A stretch of 64,000 nt of DNA from NCBI GenBank assembly GCA_947631625.1, contig CANRMA010000007.1:62001-126000 (forward strand), in the 5' to 3' direction. This document shows, in pieces, positions 26,501 to 35,418 of this stretch; positions within the stretch are counted from its first letter, which is position 1, and every line of letters begins with the position of its first letter. Both the position numbers and the translations under genes were made by a program. The notes under the pieces were generated by a model. It had not been told where the DNA came from. It worked only from the letters and a program-made list of their open reading frames with translations, and did not search any database. The stretch is from an uncultured Lachnospiraceae bacterium. GTDB taxonomy: Bacteria; Bacillota; Clostridia; Lachnospirales; Lachnospiraceae.

Positions 26501-27049
26501 ATAGTGCCTGCGGCAATGCTGTACTATCATATTGCGGACCCTATGATCGAAGACGGGCAGAAGCTTACCCCTGAGGAGCTTAATAAGAAACTTTTGCAGG
26601 AACTTAAGATGACCGGAATGGTCAATAGCGATGATAAGGTTGTCAGTTTGTTGGATAAGGATTTTGTGGATAAGTCTGATATCCTACCTTTGGAGAGGAA
26701 AAAAGACGGTAGTTTCTCAACTTACTCAAGCGTCATAAATGGAGATGAAATGACAACTGTGTCAGATTATGTAAATTTAAAGATAAAAGAGTTGGGGAAT
26801 GAAATTGTGAACGGTACCGTCTCGGTCAATCCGTGTGAAAATGACGGTGAAAGGACATGCGCATACTGTTCTTATAAAAGCATCTGCGGATTTGACAGCG
26901 AGATTTACGGTTATAAGGCGCGGAAGTTTGATAAATTATCGGGAAAAGAAGCGCTTGAGCGTATGAAAACGGAACTTGATGAGGAACGTAATAAGGAGCA
27001 TAATAAAGAAAGATGGGAATTGCGTTTACTGAGGAACAACAGAAAGTAA
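23549..27049 (+). CDS. addB: ATP-dependent helicase-nuclease AddAB, subunit B
   Basis: A 1166-residue subunit of the AddAB double-strand break repair enzyme, the Gram-positive counterpart of RecBCD. The N-terminal GGSGSGKS is a Walker A loop. The C-terminal nuclease domain has VKVIDYKSGKRRFDL, with active-site Asp and Lys. A Cys in YAACAYAHF, together with CENDGERTCAYCSYKSICGF near the end, provides the four Cys of the 4Fe-4S staple. I start at ATG 23549 (MSLQFYFGG) with GAAAGG upstream. The 3' end overlaps addA by 37 bases, so the two are translated together. Confidence 0.93.
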   Translation: MSLQFYFGGSGSGKSKKLHEYIITAAINDPHCNFLLIVPDQFTMQTQMDLVLEHPNKGIMNIDVLSFGRLTHRVLEEVGGSDSPILDDTGKSLILRKIARSEQSGLNVIGSHLNKIGYIHEVKSAISEFMQYGIGVKELSQIAECAKTQGALYYKLKDLELLYGSFLSYIQEKYITTEETLDSLRQALPKSELIKNCVIAFDGFTGFTPIQYRVIQELIRLTKQVIVTITIDTGENPYLMDGEQKLFHLSKKTVADLKKLANEAGSGLMPEVICRGKEGGRLPRFGSAELAHLEQSLFRYPVREYSGKTEHIHMFEASTPKEEVRQTCIEICRLLKDGDGKANGLHYRDIAVVTGNMETYENYIEEEFAKFGIPVYMDKTRGILYNPFTEYIRSALQIVLGDFNRESVFHYLRTGMCGFDRSGIDRLENYARRFGINGRKRWSEAFVYKEGDKEEDLQMLAAYNSIREGLLCELSPLLNSCGTAGECVRALYDFLVQNEVQLKLKSFEKDFEASLDLVRANEYAQIYALVIDLLDQIDALLHDEEMSLKEFADILDAGFAEISVGTIPQNVDRIVVGDIERTRLKQVKVLFFLGINDGNIPKDSSKGGIISDIDREFIKASGFELAPTPRQQIYIQRFYLYLNMTKPSDELYLSYAKVGNDGKSLRPAYLIETVRKLFAQLEIDCPENREFVRQLANARDGIGALAGLLRDYAAGRLDKAEERNLFTFYHGYYQNSEYKDLTKRLADTAFEEYHDIPLAGDISRLLYGSILQGSVSRLERYAACAYAHFLQYGLSLKERNEYTFENVDMGNVFHGVLELFAIKLEESGHTWFDISKEESGRLLDEAVEEYAVNYGETILYSNARNQYLLKRIKRILRQTINTLQVQLKKGSFLPKHFEMSFSMADRLESVNIALSENEKMKLRGRIDRIDTCVEDDTVYVKVIDYKSGKRRFDLAALYYGLQLQLVVYMNSAVEMAHNEYPDKKIVPAAMLYYHIADPMIEDGQKLTPEELNKKLLQELKMTGMVNSDDKVVSLLDKDFVDKSDILPLERKKDGSFSTYSSVINGDEMTTVSDYVNLKIKELGNEIVNGTVSVNPCENDGERTCAYCSYKSICGFDSEIYGYKARKFDKLSGKEALERMKTELDEERNKEHNKERWELRLLRNNRK

Positions 27050-30000
27050 TAGACACAAGGGGTTGTAATATTCTTGTATCGGCGGCGGCAGGCTCCGGAA
27101 AGACCGCTGTTCTGGTCGAGCGCATAGTTAAGATGGTAAGTGAGGGAGAGAAGCCTGCGGATATCGACAGGCTTCTGATAGTGACTTTTACCAAGGCGGC
27201 GGCAGATCAGATGCGGGAGAAAATAAGCAATGCCATAGCCGATAAGCTTATCCTGCAGCCGGAAAACGAACATCTGCAGAAGCAGGCCGCGCTGTTACAT
27301 AATGCCCGGATCACAACGATAGACAGCTTTTGTCTGTTCGTGATACGCAATAATTTCTATACCATCGGTCTGGATCCCGCGTTCAGGATTGCGGATGAAG
27401 GGGAGATAAGACTGATAAAAGCCGATGTTATGGCGTCAGTGTTAGAGAAGTCTTATGCAAAGGGCGATGAAGATTTTTTAAACTGCATGGAATATTTCAG
27501 CACAGGCAGCAGCGATAAGGCTGTAGAAGATGCGGTTTTCAGACTTTATGAGTTTGCAATGAGCAATCCGTTCCCGGAAGAGTGGCTGCTTGACAGAGAT
27601 AACGATTATGCAGGGGCGGATACCCTGACAGAGCTTGACTGGGTACAGGATCTGATGGATAAGACAACGCTTATGCTCGAAGGAATTGTTGACCAGATAA
27701 GTCAATGCATTTCTTTGTGTGAAACGGGCGACGGTCCATATATGTACGCAGGCTTGTTGGAGCAGGAAAAGGCTATGGTTGAGAAGGCGCTGGGGGCCGG
27801 AAGTTATGAAGAGAGATATCTGATTTTTGACTCACTTGGTTTTGGAAGGCTTCCTTCCAAAAAAGATGATACCGTTTCGCCGGGAAAGCGTGAACTGGTC
27901 AAAGATACCAGAGCGCAGATAAAAGATCGGCTGATGTTTATAAAGAAATATTATTTCGCACAGTCTAAAGAGGAGGTCATAAGTCAGATGAAAGCCTGTG
28001 GGAAGGCAGTCAGCGCGCTTGTCAGGCTGACGCTTTCCTTTAAGGAAGAATTTGACGCCGTTAAAAGGGATAAGAATATACTGGATTTTGATGATATAGA
28101 GCATTTTGCGCTTAAGATACTTATAGAAAGAAATGAGAACGGGGATATTACTGCGACAAAGACGGCGAAAGAATTCAGAGATTATTTTGAAGAGATACTT
28201 ACAGACGAGTATCAGGACAGCAATCTGGTACAGGAGTTTATTCTGGAAGCAATTTCAGGAGAGGAGGATGGACGTTTCAACCGTTTTATGGTAGGGGACG
28301 TAAAACAGAGTATATATAAATTCCGACTTGCCAGACCGGAGCTTTTTATGGAGAAATATCACGCTTATGCGAAAGAAGATAAGGCCGCGGACGTAACGTC
28401 CGTACGCATAGATCTTCATAAGAATTTCAGAAGCCGTAAAGAAGTGCTTACAAGCGTCAACGCGCTTTTTTCACAGATAATGATAAAGGAGTTGGGCGGT
28501 ATAGAATATGACGACAACGCCGCTCTTTATCCGGGGGCGGTTTATCCGGAAGCAGATGAAGAAAAAGGCGGTCTGTCTTATGATACGGAACTGCTGCTTT
28601 TTGAGGAAGATAAGGGAAAAAATACCGTAGAAGCAAAAGACGCCGCAGGACAAACGGCCGCCGGAACGCAGGAGCCATACGCCGCAGGACAGACGGCCGC
28701 AGGAATGCAGGATACATACGCCGCAGGACAGACGGCCGCCGGAACGCAGGAGCCATACGCCGCAGGACAGACAGGAGCGAGGGCGCAGGAGGCATACGGT
28801 ATTGCAGGTAAGATCAGGGAACTTGTCAGAACGTTCAGAGTAAAGGATGACGAGACGGGCGTATACCGTAAGGCGTCTTATAAAGATATAGTAATTCTGC
28901 TTCGCGCTACGTCGGGCTGGGACGAAGAATTTAAGCAGGTCCTAGAGGAAGAGAACATACCTGTGCATATTGAGTCGAAGACGGGATATTTTAACGCTTT
29001 GGAGATCAGGCAGATGCTTCATTTTTTACGGATGCTTGACAATCCGCTTCAGGATATCCCTTTTTATGGAGTGTTTAACTCATATTTCGGCGGCTTTACG
29101 AATGAAGAGGCGGCTGTTGTAAAAGCGGCCTTTCCGGATAAAAGATACTTTTACGATGCTGTCGTAAGTTATTCCAAAGGTGAGTTTAACAGCGGCATCA
29201 GTCCCGAACTTGTCAGAGATGAGCTGCGGACAAAGCTGAGCGCATTTCTGGAAAAAATTGAGAGATACAGGGATATGGCGGTTTATGTGCCCGTAGATGA
29301 ACTTTTGCAGATCATTATCCGTGAATATTCATACATTGATTATGTATCGGCGAAGGCAGGAGGCGACAGGCGCAGGGCAAATGTGGAAATGCTGCTTGTA
29401 AAGGCAGCGGACTACCGTAAGACAAGTTATCATGGTCTGTATCATTTCTTAAGATATATGGAGCAGTTGGAAAAATACGACGTGGATTACGGAGAGGCGG
29501 GCCTGCAGGATGAAAACGCCGACGTGGTCCGTATTATGAGCATTCATAAAAGTAAGGGCCTGGAATTTCCCATATGTATAGTCGCAGGGCTTGCCAAAGG
29601 TTTTAACAACATGGATACAAATGCCGGACTGGTGATGGATGTGGAGCTTGGGATCGGGACTGATTATGTAGATCCGAAGCTCAGGATAAAAAGCAGGAAT
29701 TTAAGACGTAATTACATAGCAGCAAAGCTTAAAGAAGATAATCTGGCGGAAGAACTCAGAATATTGTATGTGGCGATGACAAGGGCAAAAGAAAAGCTTA
29801 TTCTGACCGGCGTATTAAAAAATCCGGAAAAGAAGATAAGCTCTCTGCAGTTTATTCTAAACATAAAAGAAAGAAGTTTTTCGTATGACAGGCTTTTGCA
29901 GGCGGGAAGTTTTATGGATATCCTGCTGTGTGCGGCGGCGCGGAACCGGTGTTTTGATGAAATTTTTGCCGGGTTTGGCATAGAGCCTGATAAAGATAAT

Positions 30001-30948
30001 CCATGCCATGATGAAGATATGAGTTTAACGGTATCGCTTGTTAAGCCCGAGGACACGTTGGAAAATAAGCTGGACGAGACTATAAGGAGAGAAGATAACC
30101 GCAGAAGATTGCTTCAGCCGGCCGATCCCGATATGGTCGATGAGAAAATTATGACACTAATGTCAGAGAAATTTTCATACAGATATCCATATGAAAATCT
30201 AAAGGATCTGTATACAAAGACAACTGTGTCAGAACTTAAGAAAGCCGGAATGCATGAAGAAACGGATTATTCATTCCGATTATACGAAGAGGAAACGATA
30301 GTTCCCTATCTGCCGTCCTTTATACAAAATGACACAGGCGTCAGCGGAACGGACAGGGGAAGCGCCTATCATAAAGTTATGGAGCTGTTGGATTTTAATG
30401 CATTGACCAATATAGTCAAAGGAACCGCTGCGGCTGAAAATATTTCTCAAACTTCGGATATTATCCGTATGCTTGAAGAAACCGTGCGCTCCGATATGAA
30501 GCGTATGCTTGAAGAAGGGAGATTGTCAGGGGCATATTATGATGCGGTGCAGGTATCTAAGATCGCAGCCTTTTTACAAAGCGATATTGCGCGCAGGATG
30601 ATAAAGGCCGCCGGAAAGGGAAGTCTTTACAGAGAGCAGCCTTTTGTGCTCGGCCTGTCAGCCGACAGGTTAAATGAGTCTTTCCCGCCGCAGGAAACCG
30701 TTCTCATTCAGGGTATTATCGACGTTTTCTTTGAAGAAGACGGTAAGTATGTAGTGTTGGATTATAAGACTGACTTAGTCAATACTCCGCAGGAGCTTAT
30801 AGACAGATACAAAACCCAGCTTTGCTATTATGCCAAAGCAATAGAGCAGATTTTGGAGGGAAAAGAGCAGAGTTCTGATGTATCCGACACCAAAATCGAG
30901 AAAGTGATATATTCGTTTGCGCTTGGAACGGAGATAAAGATAGTATAG
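27013..30948 (+). CDS. addA: ATP-dependent helicase-nuclease AddAB, subunit A
   Basis: A 1311-residue UvrD-like helicase plus nuclease that pairs with AddB in recombinational repair. Motifs in order: Q motif and Walker A in SAAAGSGKTAVLVERI, DEYQDSN (motif II), VGDVKQSIYKFRLARP, MSIHKSKGLEFPICI, LYVAMTRAKEKL, and the C-terminal nuclease with GIIDVFFEEDGKYVVLDYKTD. It is longer than typical members because of a 52-residue stretch of four 13-residue repeats (nt 28639-28794) between helicase motifs. The repeat is Ala/Gly/Gln rich and probably a flexible loop. The stop is followed by a bidirectional terminator shared with the opposing DHH gene. Confidence 0.93.
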   Translation: MGIAFTEEQQKVIDTRGCNILVSAAAGSGKTAVLVERIVKMVSEGEKPADIDRLLIVTFTKAAADQMREKISNAIADKLILQPENEHLQKQAALLHNARITTIDSFCLFVIRNNFYTIGLDPAFRIADEGEIRLIKADVMASVLEKSYAKGDEDFLNCMEYFSTGSSDKAVEDAVFRLYEFAMSNPFPEEWLLDRDNDYAGADTLTELDWVQDLMDKTTLMLEGIVDQISQCISLCETGDGPYMYAGLLEQEKAMVEKALGAGSYEERYLIFDSLGFGRLPSKKDDTVSPGKRELVKDTRAQIKDRLMFIKKYYFAQSKEEVISQMKACGKAVSALVRLTLSFKEEFDAVKRDKNILDFDDIEHFALKILIERNENGDITATKTAKEFRDYFEEILTDEYQDSNLVQEFILEAISGEEDGRFNRFMVGDVKQSIYKFRLARPELFMEKYHAYAKEDKAADVTSVRIDLHKNFRSRKEVLTSVNALFSQIMIKELGGIEYDDNAALYPGAVYPEADEEKGGLSYDTELLLFEEDKGKNTVEAKDAAGQTAAGTQEPYAAGQTAAGMQDTYAAGQTAAGTQEPYAAGQTGARAQEAYGIAGKIRELVRTFRVKDDETGVYRKASYKDIVILLRATSGWDEEFKQVLEEENIPVHIESKTGYFNALEIRQMLHFLRMLDNPLQDIPFYGVFNSYFGGFTNEEAAVVKAAFPDKRYFYDAVVSYSKGEFNSGISPELVRDELRTKLSAFLEKIERYRDMAVYVPVDELLQIIIREYSYIDYVSAKAGGDRRRANVEMLLVKAADYRKTSYHGLYHFLRYMEQLEKYDVDYGEAGLQDENADVVRIMSIHKSKGLEFPICIVAGLAKGFNNMDTNAGLVMDVELGIGTDYVDPKLRIKSRNLRRNYIAAKLKEDNLAEELRILYVAMTRAKEKLILTGVLKNPEKKISSLQFILNIKERSFSYDRLLQAGSFMDILLCAAARNRCFDEIFAGFGIEPDKDNPCHDEDMSLTVSLVKPEDTLENKLDETIRREDNRRRLLQPADPDMVDEKIMTLMSEKFSYRYPYENLKDLYTKTTVSELKKAGMHEETDYSFRLYEEETIVPYLPSFIQNDTGVSGTDRGSAYHKVMELLDFNALTNIVKGTAAAENISQTSDIIRMLEETVRSDMKRMLEEGRLSGAYYDAVQVSKIAAFLQSDIARRMIKAAGKGSLYREQPFVLGLSADRLNESFPPQETVLIQGIIDVFFEEDGKYVVLDYKTDLVNTPQELIDRYKTQLCYYAKAIEQILEGKEQSSDVSDTKIEKVIYSFALGTEIKIV
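28639..28794 (+). repeat. In-frame 39-bp tandem repeat in addA (4 units)
   Basis: Four 39-bp units (28639, 28678, 28717, 28756) encode YAAGQTAAGTQEP-like 13-mers. The units are almost identical at DNA level, unlike the surrounding sequence, so copy number may vary between strains without breaking the frame. Confidence 0.9.
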
Positions 30949-31003
30949 CTTTATGGTCCGCGGTCAGGTGAAACTTTAAGCGGCATAATATGTATCAGAA
31001 AGT

Positions 31004-31050
31004 AAAACGGACAGAAGCGGCCGTTCATTTACGGGGCTTTTGTCCGTTTT
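31004..31050. terminator. Bidirectional terminator between addA and DHH gene
   Basis: AAAACGGACA (31004-31013) pairs perfectly with TGTCCGTTTT (31041-31050). T-runs exist on both strands, matching the convergent gene order. Confidence 0.75.
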
Positions 31051-31123
31051 GTCCGTTATGATCGTAATTGAAGATAAGTAAAAATTGCCAAAGAGCGCAG
31101 CGCATATATCCGCCGCTTTAAAC

Positions 31124-32044
31124 TTAGGCTTGTTTATAATTAACTATTTCATCGATAAGTTTGGGAAGCTTTTCGTCCATTTCTTCATCGGAAAACTGGC
31201 AGGTGCCGACAGCTTTGTGCCCGCCGCCGCCGTATTTGAGCATCAGGCTTCCGACATTGACATTGGAAGTCCTGTTGAGTACGCTGTAGCCCACCGCCGC
31301 GGAGCAGCCAAGACCGCCTTTGCCGTTTACGATCCAGACCGAGATGTTCTGGTCGGGGTACATACTGTATATAAGGAAACGGTTTCCCGAATAAATAGGA
31401 TCGACGCCGCGCAGATCTGATATTATTACGTCTTTTTCCACACGTGTGTGGGCTTTGACCATCTCTCTGAACTTGGAATCCTGTTCGTTATAGATCGCGA
31501 TACGCTCTTTAACATCGGGAAGATTAAGTATTTCTTCCGTATTCATCGTGCGGCAGCACTCCATGAGCTTTTCCATAAGCTGATAATTGGAAATGGTGAA
31601 GTTACGCCATCTTCCGAGGCCTGTTCTGGGGTCCATCAGGAAACCGATAAGTATCCAACCTGTAGGGTTTTGTATCTCATCGATCGTCAGATTGCCTGAA
31701 TCCACTTTGTCCACAGCTTCCATCATATCGTCAAAATGTGAAAAACGTTCTTTTCCCCCGTAATAATCATAGATGATCCGCGCGCATGAAGGGGTGATGC
31801 GGCTTTCTCCCTTGTATTTCCCGGCAAGTTCATTGCGCTCATGCTCGCTTGAATGATGGTCGAACCACAGACCGCAGCCTTCCACAAAAGGAACATTTGC
31901 AAGCACATCGTTTTCGTTTATCTCGACAAGACCGTCCTGCAGGTCTTTGGGATGAGCGAATTTCCAACTGTCAATTATGCCGACTTCTTTTAATAAAGCG
32001 CCGCATGCCAGACCGTCAAAATCGGAACGGGTAACTAATCTCAT
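31124..32044 (-). CDS. DHH family phosphoesterase
   Basis: A 306-residue cytosolic phosphoesterase with DHH and DHHA1 domains. The metal-site motifs are SDFDGLACG at the N-terminus, FDHHSSE near residue 80, and an Asp in AVDKVDSG. The C-terminal KYGGGGHKAVGTC is the DHHA1 substrate-binding glycine loop. Relatives hydrolyse short RNA or cyclic dinucleotide products, or polyphosphate; this shorter branch is less well studied, so I leave the substrate open. AAAGGAGAT lies just before the ATG. It is transcribed towards addA, and two mobile-element copies sit directly upstream. Confidence 0.85.
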   Translation of the reverse strand: MRLVTRSDFDGLACGALLKEVGIIDSWKFAHPKDLQDGLVEINENDVLANVPFVEGCGLWFDHHSSEHERNELAGKYKGESRITPSCARIIYDYYGGKERFSHFDDMMEAVDKVDSGNLTIDEIQNPTGWILIGFLMDPRTGLGRWRNFTISNYQLMEKLMECCRTMNTEEILNLPDVKERIAIYNEQDSKFREMVKAHTRVEKDVIISDLRGVDPIYSGNRFLIYSMYPDQNISVWIVNGKGGLGCSAAVGYSVLNRTSNVNVGSLMLKYGGGGHKAVGTCQFSDEEMDEKLPKLIDEIVNYKQA

Positions 32045-32075
32045 ATATGTAATCTCCTTTGCTTATTAAGATTAT

Positions 32076-32220
32076 CAGGTAATTGCGAAACATTCCCTAA
32101 AGCTTCCGAATTTAGCAAAAAATATACAAAACGGGGTTCCATTGCGGGGCGCAGAGTCACCCCTTATTTGTATATTTTTACTAAATTCTGTGTTGTGAGA
32201 GCGATTTTCGCAATTATCTG
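32076..32220. mobile_element. MITE-like element, type B (145 bp)
   Basis: The ends CAGGTAATTGCGAAA and TTTTCGCAATTATCTG match the termini of the larger family, but the interior differs. It holds the inverted pair TTTAGCAAAAAATATACAAA and TTTGTATATTTTTACTAAA around a GGGGTTCC...GGGGTGAC-like core. It is flanked by exact 10-bp copies of TTAAGATTAT (32066-32075, 32221-32230). Shared ends with a different core suggest two non-autonomous derivatives mobilised by one transposase. Confidence 0.85.
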
Positions 32221-32230
32221 TTAAGATTAT

Positions 32231-32439
32231 CAGGCGTTTGCGGAACTCTCTCTCAACGTATATTGATTGTACAGATTTAACAAACACCATTGCAGGCGCT
32301 ATGAGGCCGCCGGCACTTAAGCTGCGTATTTTGCAGCTTTAGTACCGCTGCGAGGCTCAATGCAGCGCAAGCGTGCCTGCAAGGTTTTGTTAAATTTGTA
32401 CAATCTGGATAACGTAAACCCTAGTTTCGCAATTACCTG
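32231..32439. mobile_element. MITE-like palindromic element, copy 4 (tandem to type B)
   Basis: A 209-bp full element from CAGGCGTTTGCGG to CGCAATTACCTG, directly after the type B copy. Flanks are TTAAGATTAT (32221-32230) and TTAAGATCAT (32440-32449). From 32450 to the glnS leader there is only AT-rich sequence with no gene. Confidence 0.9.
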
Positions 32440-32651
32440 TTAAGATCATGGCGCATTGCCATAACCTCTTTGATCTATATTAAAATTATATAAGATACCG
32501 GAACATTTTTCAAGGATATTGCCAAAAACATTCAAAAACATCAGGCAGAAAAATTTTTCTTTATATTTTACCGCGACTATGGTAATATAGTAATAATGGC
32601 AGTGGAAATTCATTTGGCATAATGGCTAGCAGCCGCTAAAGGAGGTAGCAG

Positions 32652-32684
32652 ATGACGCTTGATACACGGCGGCATCGACATTGA
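32652..32684 (+). CDS. Short upstream reading frame coupled to glnS
   Basis: AAAGGAGGT at 32638-32646, the best ribosome site in the region, lies five bases from this ATG rather than near the glnS start. The frame has ten codons ([10 protein letters not shown]) and its TGA ends two bases before the glnS ATG. The glnS ATG itself has no visible ribosome site. Translation of glnS therefore probably depends on ribosomes finishing this short frame. It has no Gln codons, so direct sensing of glutamine is not suggested. Confidence 0.5.
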   Translation: MTLDTRRHRH

Positions 32685-32686
32685 TT

Positions 32687-34384
32687 ATGAGTGAAACTGA
32701 GAAGACAGCAGCAGAAAACGAAAAAGAAGAAGCGGTTTCCGGAAACTTTATTGAACAGATCATTGACAGGGATCTGGCGGAAGGAGTGTATGATACCGTA
32801 CACACGAGATTTCCGCCCGAACCTAACGGTTATCTTCACATAGGCCATGCCAAGAGCATACTTTTAAACTATGGTCTGGCAAAGGAATATGGCGGCAAGT
32901 TCAATCTGCGTTTCGATGATACGAACCCTACCAAGGAAAAAAATGAGTTTGTGGAGTCGATCAAAGCCGATGTAAAGTGGCTGGGGGCAGATTTTGAAGA
33001 CAGACTGTTTTTTGCGTCCGATTATTTTGATCAAATGTATGAAGGCGCGGTCAGATTGATCAAAAAGGGCAAGGCTTATGTGTCGGATCTTAGCGCCGAA
33101 CAGATGCGCGAGTACAGAGGCACTCTGACGGAGCCCGGTAAAAATGATCCCAACCGCGACAGAAGCATGGAAGAGAACCTGCAGTTGTTTGAAGATATGA
33201 AAAACGGCAGATTTGCCGACGGCGAGAAGACGCTCCGGGCTAAGATAGATATGGCGTCGCCCAATATTAACATGAGAGATCCGGTAATTTATCGTGTCGC
33301 TCATCTGACACATCATAATACGGGCGATAAGTGGTGCATATATCCAATGTATGATTTCGCCCATCCAATTGAGGATGCGATCGAAGGGATCACACATTCC
33401 ATTTGCACGTTGGAATTTGAGAATCACAGGCCTTTGTATAACTGGGTTGTGGAAGAGCTTGAATATGAGCATCCGCCCAAACAGATCGAGTTTGCGAAGA
33501 TGTATTTGACCAATGTGGTCACCGGTAAAAGATATATTAAAAAGTTGGTCGAAGACGGCATAGTTGACGGTTGGGACGATCCGAGACTGGTTTCCATAGC
33601 GGCGCTTAGAAGAAGAGGTTTTACTCCGGAGTCCATACAGCGTTTTGTGGATCTGTGCGGTGTTTCCAAGGCAAATTCCTCTGCGGATTACGCAATGCTT
33701 GAGTATTGTATAAGAGAGGACCTTAAACTTAAAAAACCGCGTGTAATGGCAGTGCTTGATCCCATAAAGCTTGTTATAGACAATTATCCGCAAGGGCAGA
33801 CCGAGATGATCACGGTAGCCAATAATCTGGAAAACGAGAGTCTTGGTTTCAGGGAAGTGCCTTTTGAAAGAGAGTTGTATATTGACAGGAACGACTTTAT
33901 GGAAGAACCGCCGAAAAAGTATTTCAGGCTTTTTGTCGGAAACGAAGTAAGACTCATGCATGCATATTTTGTTACCTGTACAGGTTACGAAAAGGACGAA
34001 AACGGAAATGTTACGGTTGTCCACTGTACTTATGATCCGGCGTCCAAAGGAGGGAACAGCCCCGACGGCCGCAAGGTTAAGGGAACCATACACTGGGTAT
34101 CTGCTTCAGCCTCAGTAAAAGCGCAGGTAAGGTTATATGAGAATATCATAGATGAAGAAAAGGGCGTTTATAACGAGGATCAGAGCCTTAATCTGAATCC
34201 CAATTCGCTGACGGTATTGAACGACTGCAGGATCGAGCCTTCCGTTGCGAATGCGGCTGCATATGACAGTTTCCAGTTCGTTAGACAGGGATTTTTCTGT
34301 GTGGACTGCAAGGATTCCGGAAAAGACGGGCTTGTTTTTAACAGGATCGTTTCACTGAAAAGCTCTTATGCGCTTCCCAAGTGA
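32687..34384 (+). CDS. glnS: Glutaminyl-tRNA synthetase
   Basis: A 565-residue class I synthetase that charges tRNA-Gln directly. [15 protein letters not shown] contains the HIGH motif, [10 protein letters not shown] is the ATP and amino-acid pocket typical of GlnRS, and [15 protein letters not shown] stands where KMSKS lies. [18 protein letters not shown] follows as in GlnRS. The C-terminal anticodon-binding beta-barrels are present. Many Clostridia use the GatCAB route, so GlnRS in this group is commonly seen as an acquired gene. I prefer ATG 32687; a TTG at 32681 would add two residues. Confidence 0.93.
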   Translation: MSETEKTAAENEKEEAVSGNFIEQIIDRDLAEGVYDTVHTRFPPEPNGYLHIGHAKSILLNYGLAKEYGGKFNLRFDDTNPTKEKNEFVESIKADVKWLGADFEDRLFFASDYFDQMYEGAVRLIKKGKAYVSDLSAEQMREYRGTLTEPGKNDPNRDRSMEENLQLFEDMKNGRFADGEKTLRAKIDMASPNINMRDPVIYRVAHLTHHNTGDKWCIYPMYDFAHPIEDAIEGITHSICTLEFENHRPLYNWVVEELEYEHPPKQIEFAKMYLTNVVTGKRYIKKLVEDGIVDGWDDPRLVSIAALRRRGFTPESIQRFVDLCGVSKANSSADYAMLEYCIREDLKLKKPRVMAVLDPIKLVIDNYPQGQTEMITVANNLENESLGFREVPFERELYIDRNDFMEEPPKKYFRLFVGNEVRLMHAYFVTCTGYEKDENGNVTVVHCTYDPASKGGNSPDGRKVKGTIHWVSASASVKAQVRLYENIIDEEKGVYNEDQSLNLNPNSLTVLNDCRIEPSVANAAAYDSFQFVRQGFFCVDCKDSGKDGLVFNRIVSLKSSYALPK

Positions 34385-34450
34385 CGGGAACGGTGACATA
34401 TTATCGATAACTTTAAGAATCAGAAAATAAGAAAGCGGGAGGATTTACAA

Positions 34451-35317
34451 ATGGCAGATTTGTTATCGGGATTAGGTCAGTTTGGACTGGGTAATCTGGA
34501 AAATATGAACTTATATGAAGAACCGAAGAAGGCCGGTGAAGGCGAGGATGGCAAGGCGGCGGCGCCTGTAATGCAGGAACAGGATTATCTTTTTGATAAA
34601 TCTTTTAACTGCCCTATATGCGACACGGATTTCAAGGCAAGGACAGTTAAGGTAGGAAAGGTCAAGCTTGCGGGTACGGATCTGGATCTTCGTCCTAAAT
34701 ACGATCAGGTGGATCTGTTAAAATACGATATTATAATGTGTCCGCACTGCGGTTATGCTGCGCTCAGCAGATTTTTCAAATTTGTCACTTCACCGCAGGC
34801 AAAGAATATAAAGGAAAAGATCTCGGCGTCGTTCAAATCACAGGAGGATGTCGTAAAGGAAACTTACAATTATGACGAGGCCCTGGAGCGCTATAAGCTG
34901 ACGCTTGCCAATGCCATAGTCAAGCAGGCCAAACCAAGCGAGAAAGCTTATATATGTTTAAAGGCGGCGTGGCTGCTGCGTGGCAAAGGCGAGAATCTCG
35001 ATCCTGCCGATCCCGAATATGCAAAGAAGAAAAAAGAAATAGACGATGAGGAAAACAATTTCCTTCATAACGCCCTTGAAGGCTTTATTTCGGCAAGACA
35101 GACGGAGAGCTTTCCCATGTGCGGTATGGATGAGACCACGGTTGATTATCTGATTGCGGTAACGGCAATGCGTTTTGAGCAGTATGACGTATCCAACCGC
35201 CTGATTTCGGGAATACTTACGTCAGCCAGCGCCAATCCGCGTATGAAAGATAAGGCAAGAAACGTTAAGGAAATGTTGGTTAAGAAAGTAAAAGAAAGAA
35301 ACGCTGCAAAGAAATAG
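34451..35317 (+). CDS. DUF2225 family protein
   Basis: A 288-residue cytosolic protein. Two CxxC pairs, NCPICDTDFKA near residue 55 and CPHCGYAALSR near residue 97, are likely zinc ligands. The rest is helical and resembles TPR-type packing (ALERYKLTLANAIVKQAKPSEKAYICLKAAWL). This matches DUF2225, whose function is unknown. GGGAGG precedes the ATG. The stop codon lies inside the first unit of a 26-bp tandem repeat, so the 3' end may be variable between strains. Confidence 0.85.
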   Translation: MADLLSGLGQFGLGNLENMNLYEEPKKAGEGEDGKAAAPVMQEQDYLFDKSFNCPICDTDFKARTVKVGKVKLAGTDLDLRPKYDQVDLLKYDIIMCPHCGYAALSRFFKFVTSPQAKNIKEKISASFKSQEDVVKETYNYDEALERYKLTLANAIVKQAKPSEKAYICLKAAWLLRGKGENLDPADPEYAKKKKEIDDEENNFLHNALEGFISARQTESFPMCGMDETTVDYLIAVTAMRFEQYDVSNRLISGILTSASANPRMKDKARNVKEMLVKKVKERNAAKK

Positions 35318-35418
35318 GCATACGGAATAGGTATAAGAAATAGGTATACGGAATAGGTATAAGAAATAGGTATACAGAATAGGTATAAGAAATAGGTATA
35401 CGGAATAGACATAAGGAA
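35314..35418 (+). repeat. 26-bp tandem repeat at the DUF2225 stop codon
   Basis: ATAGGTATACGGAATAGGTATAAGAA is repeated about four times (35314-35339, 35340-35365, 35366-35391, 35392-35418), then decays into AATAAGCATAA-like sequence to about 35460. Unit 1 carries the TAG stop. Confidence 0.9.

Noticed and set aside
32075..32290. Small frames encoding VFVKSVQSIYVEREFRK
   Set aside because: The same peptide comes from the MITE sequence at several copies; it reflects the element ends and not a gene family.
32864..34093. A 409-codon open frame on the minus strand
   Set aside because: It is fully antisense to glnS, has no ribosome site, and shows no domain pattern. It arises from the codon bias of glnS.
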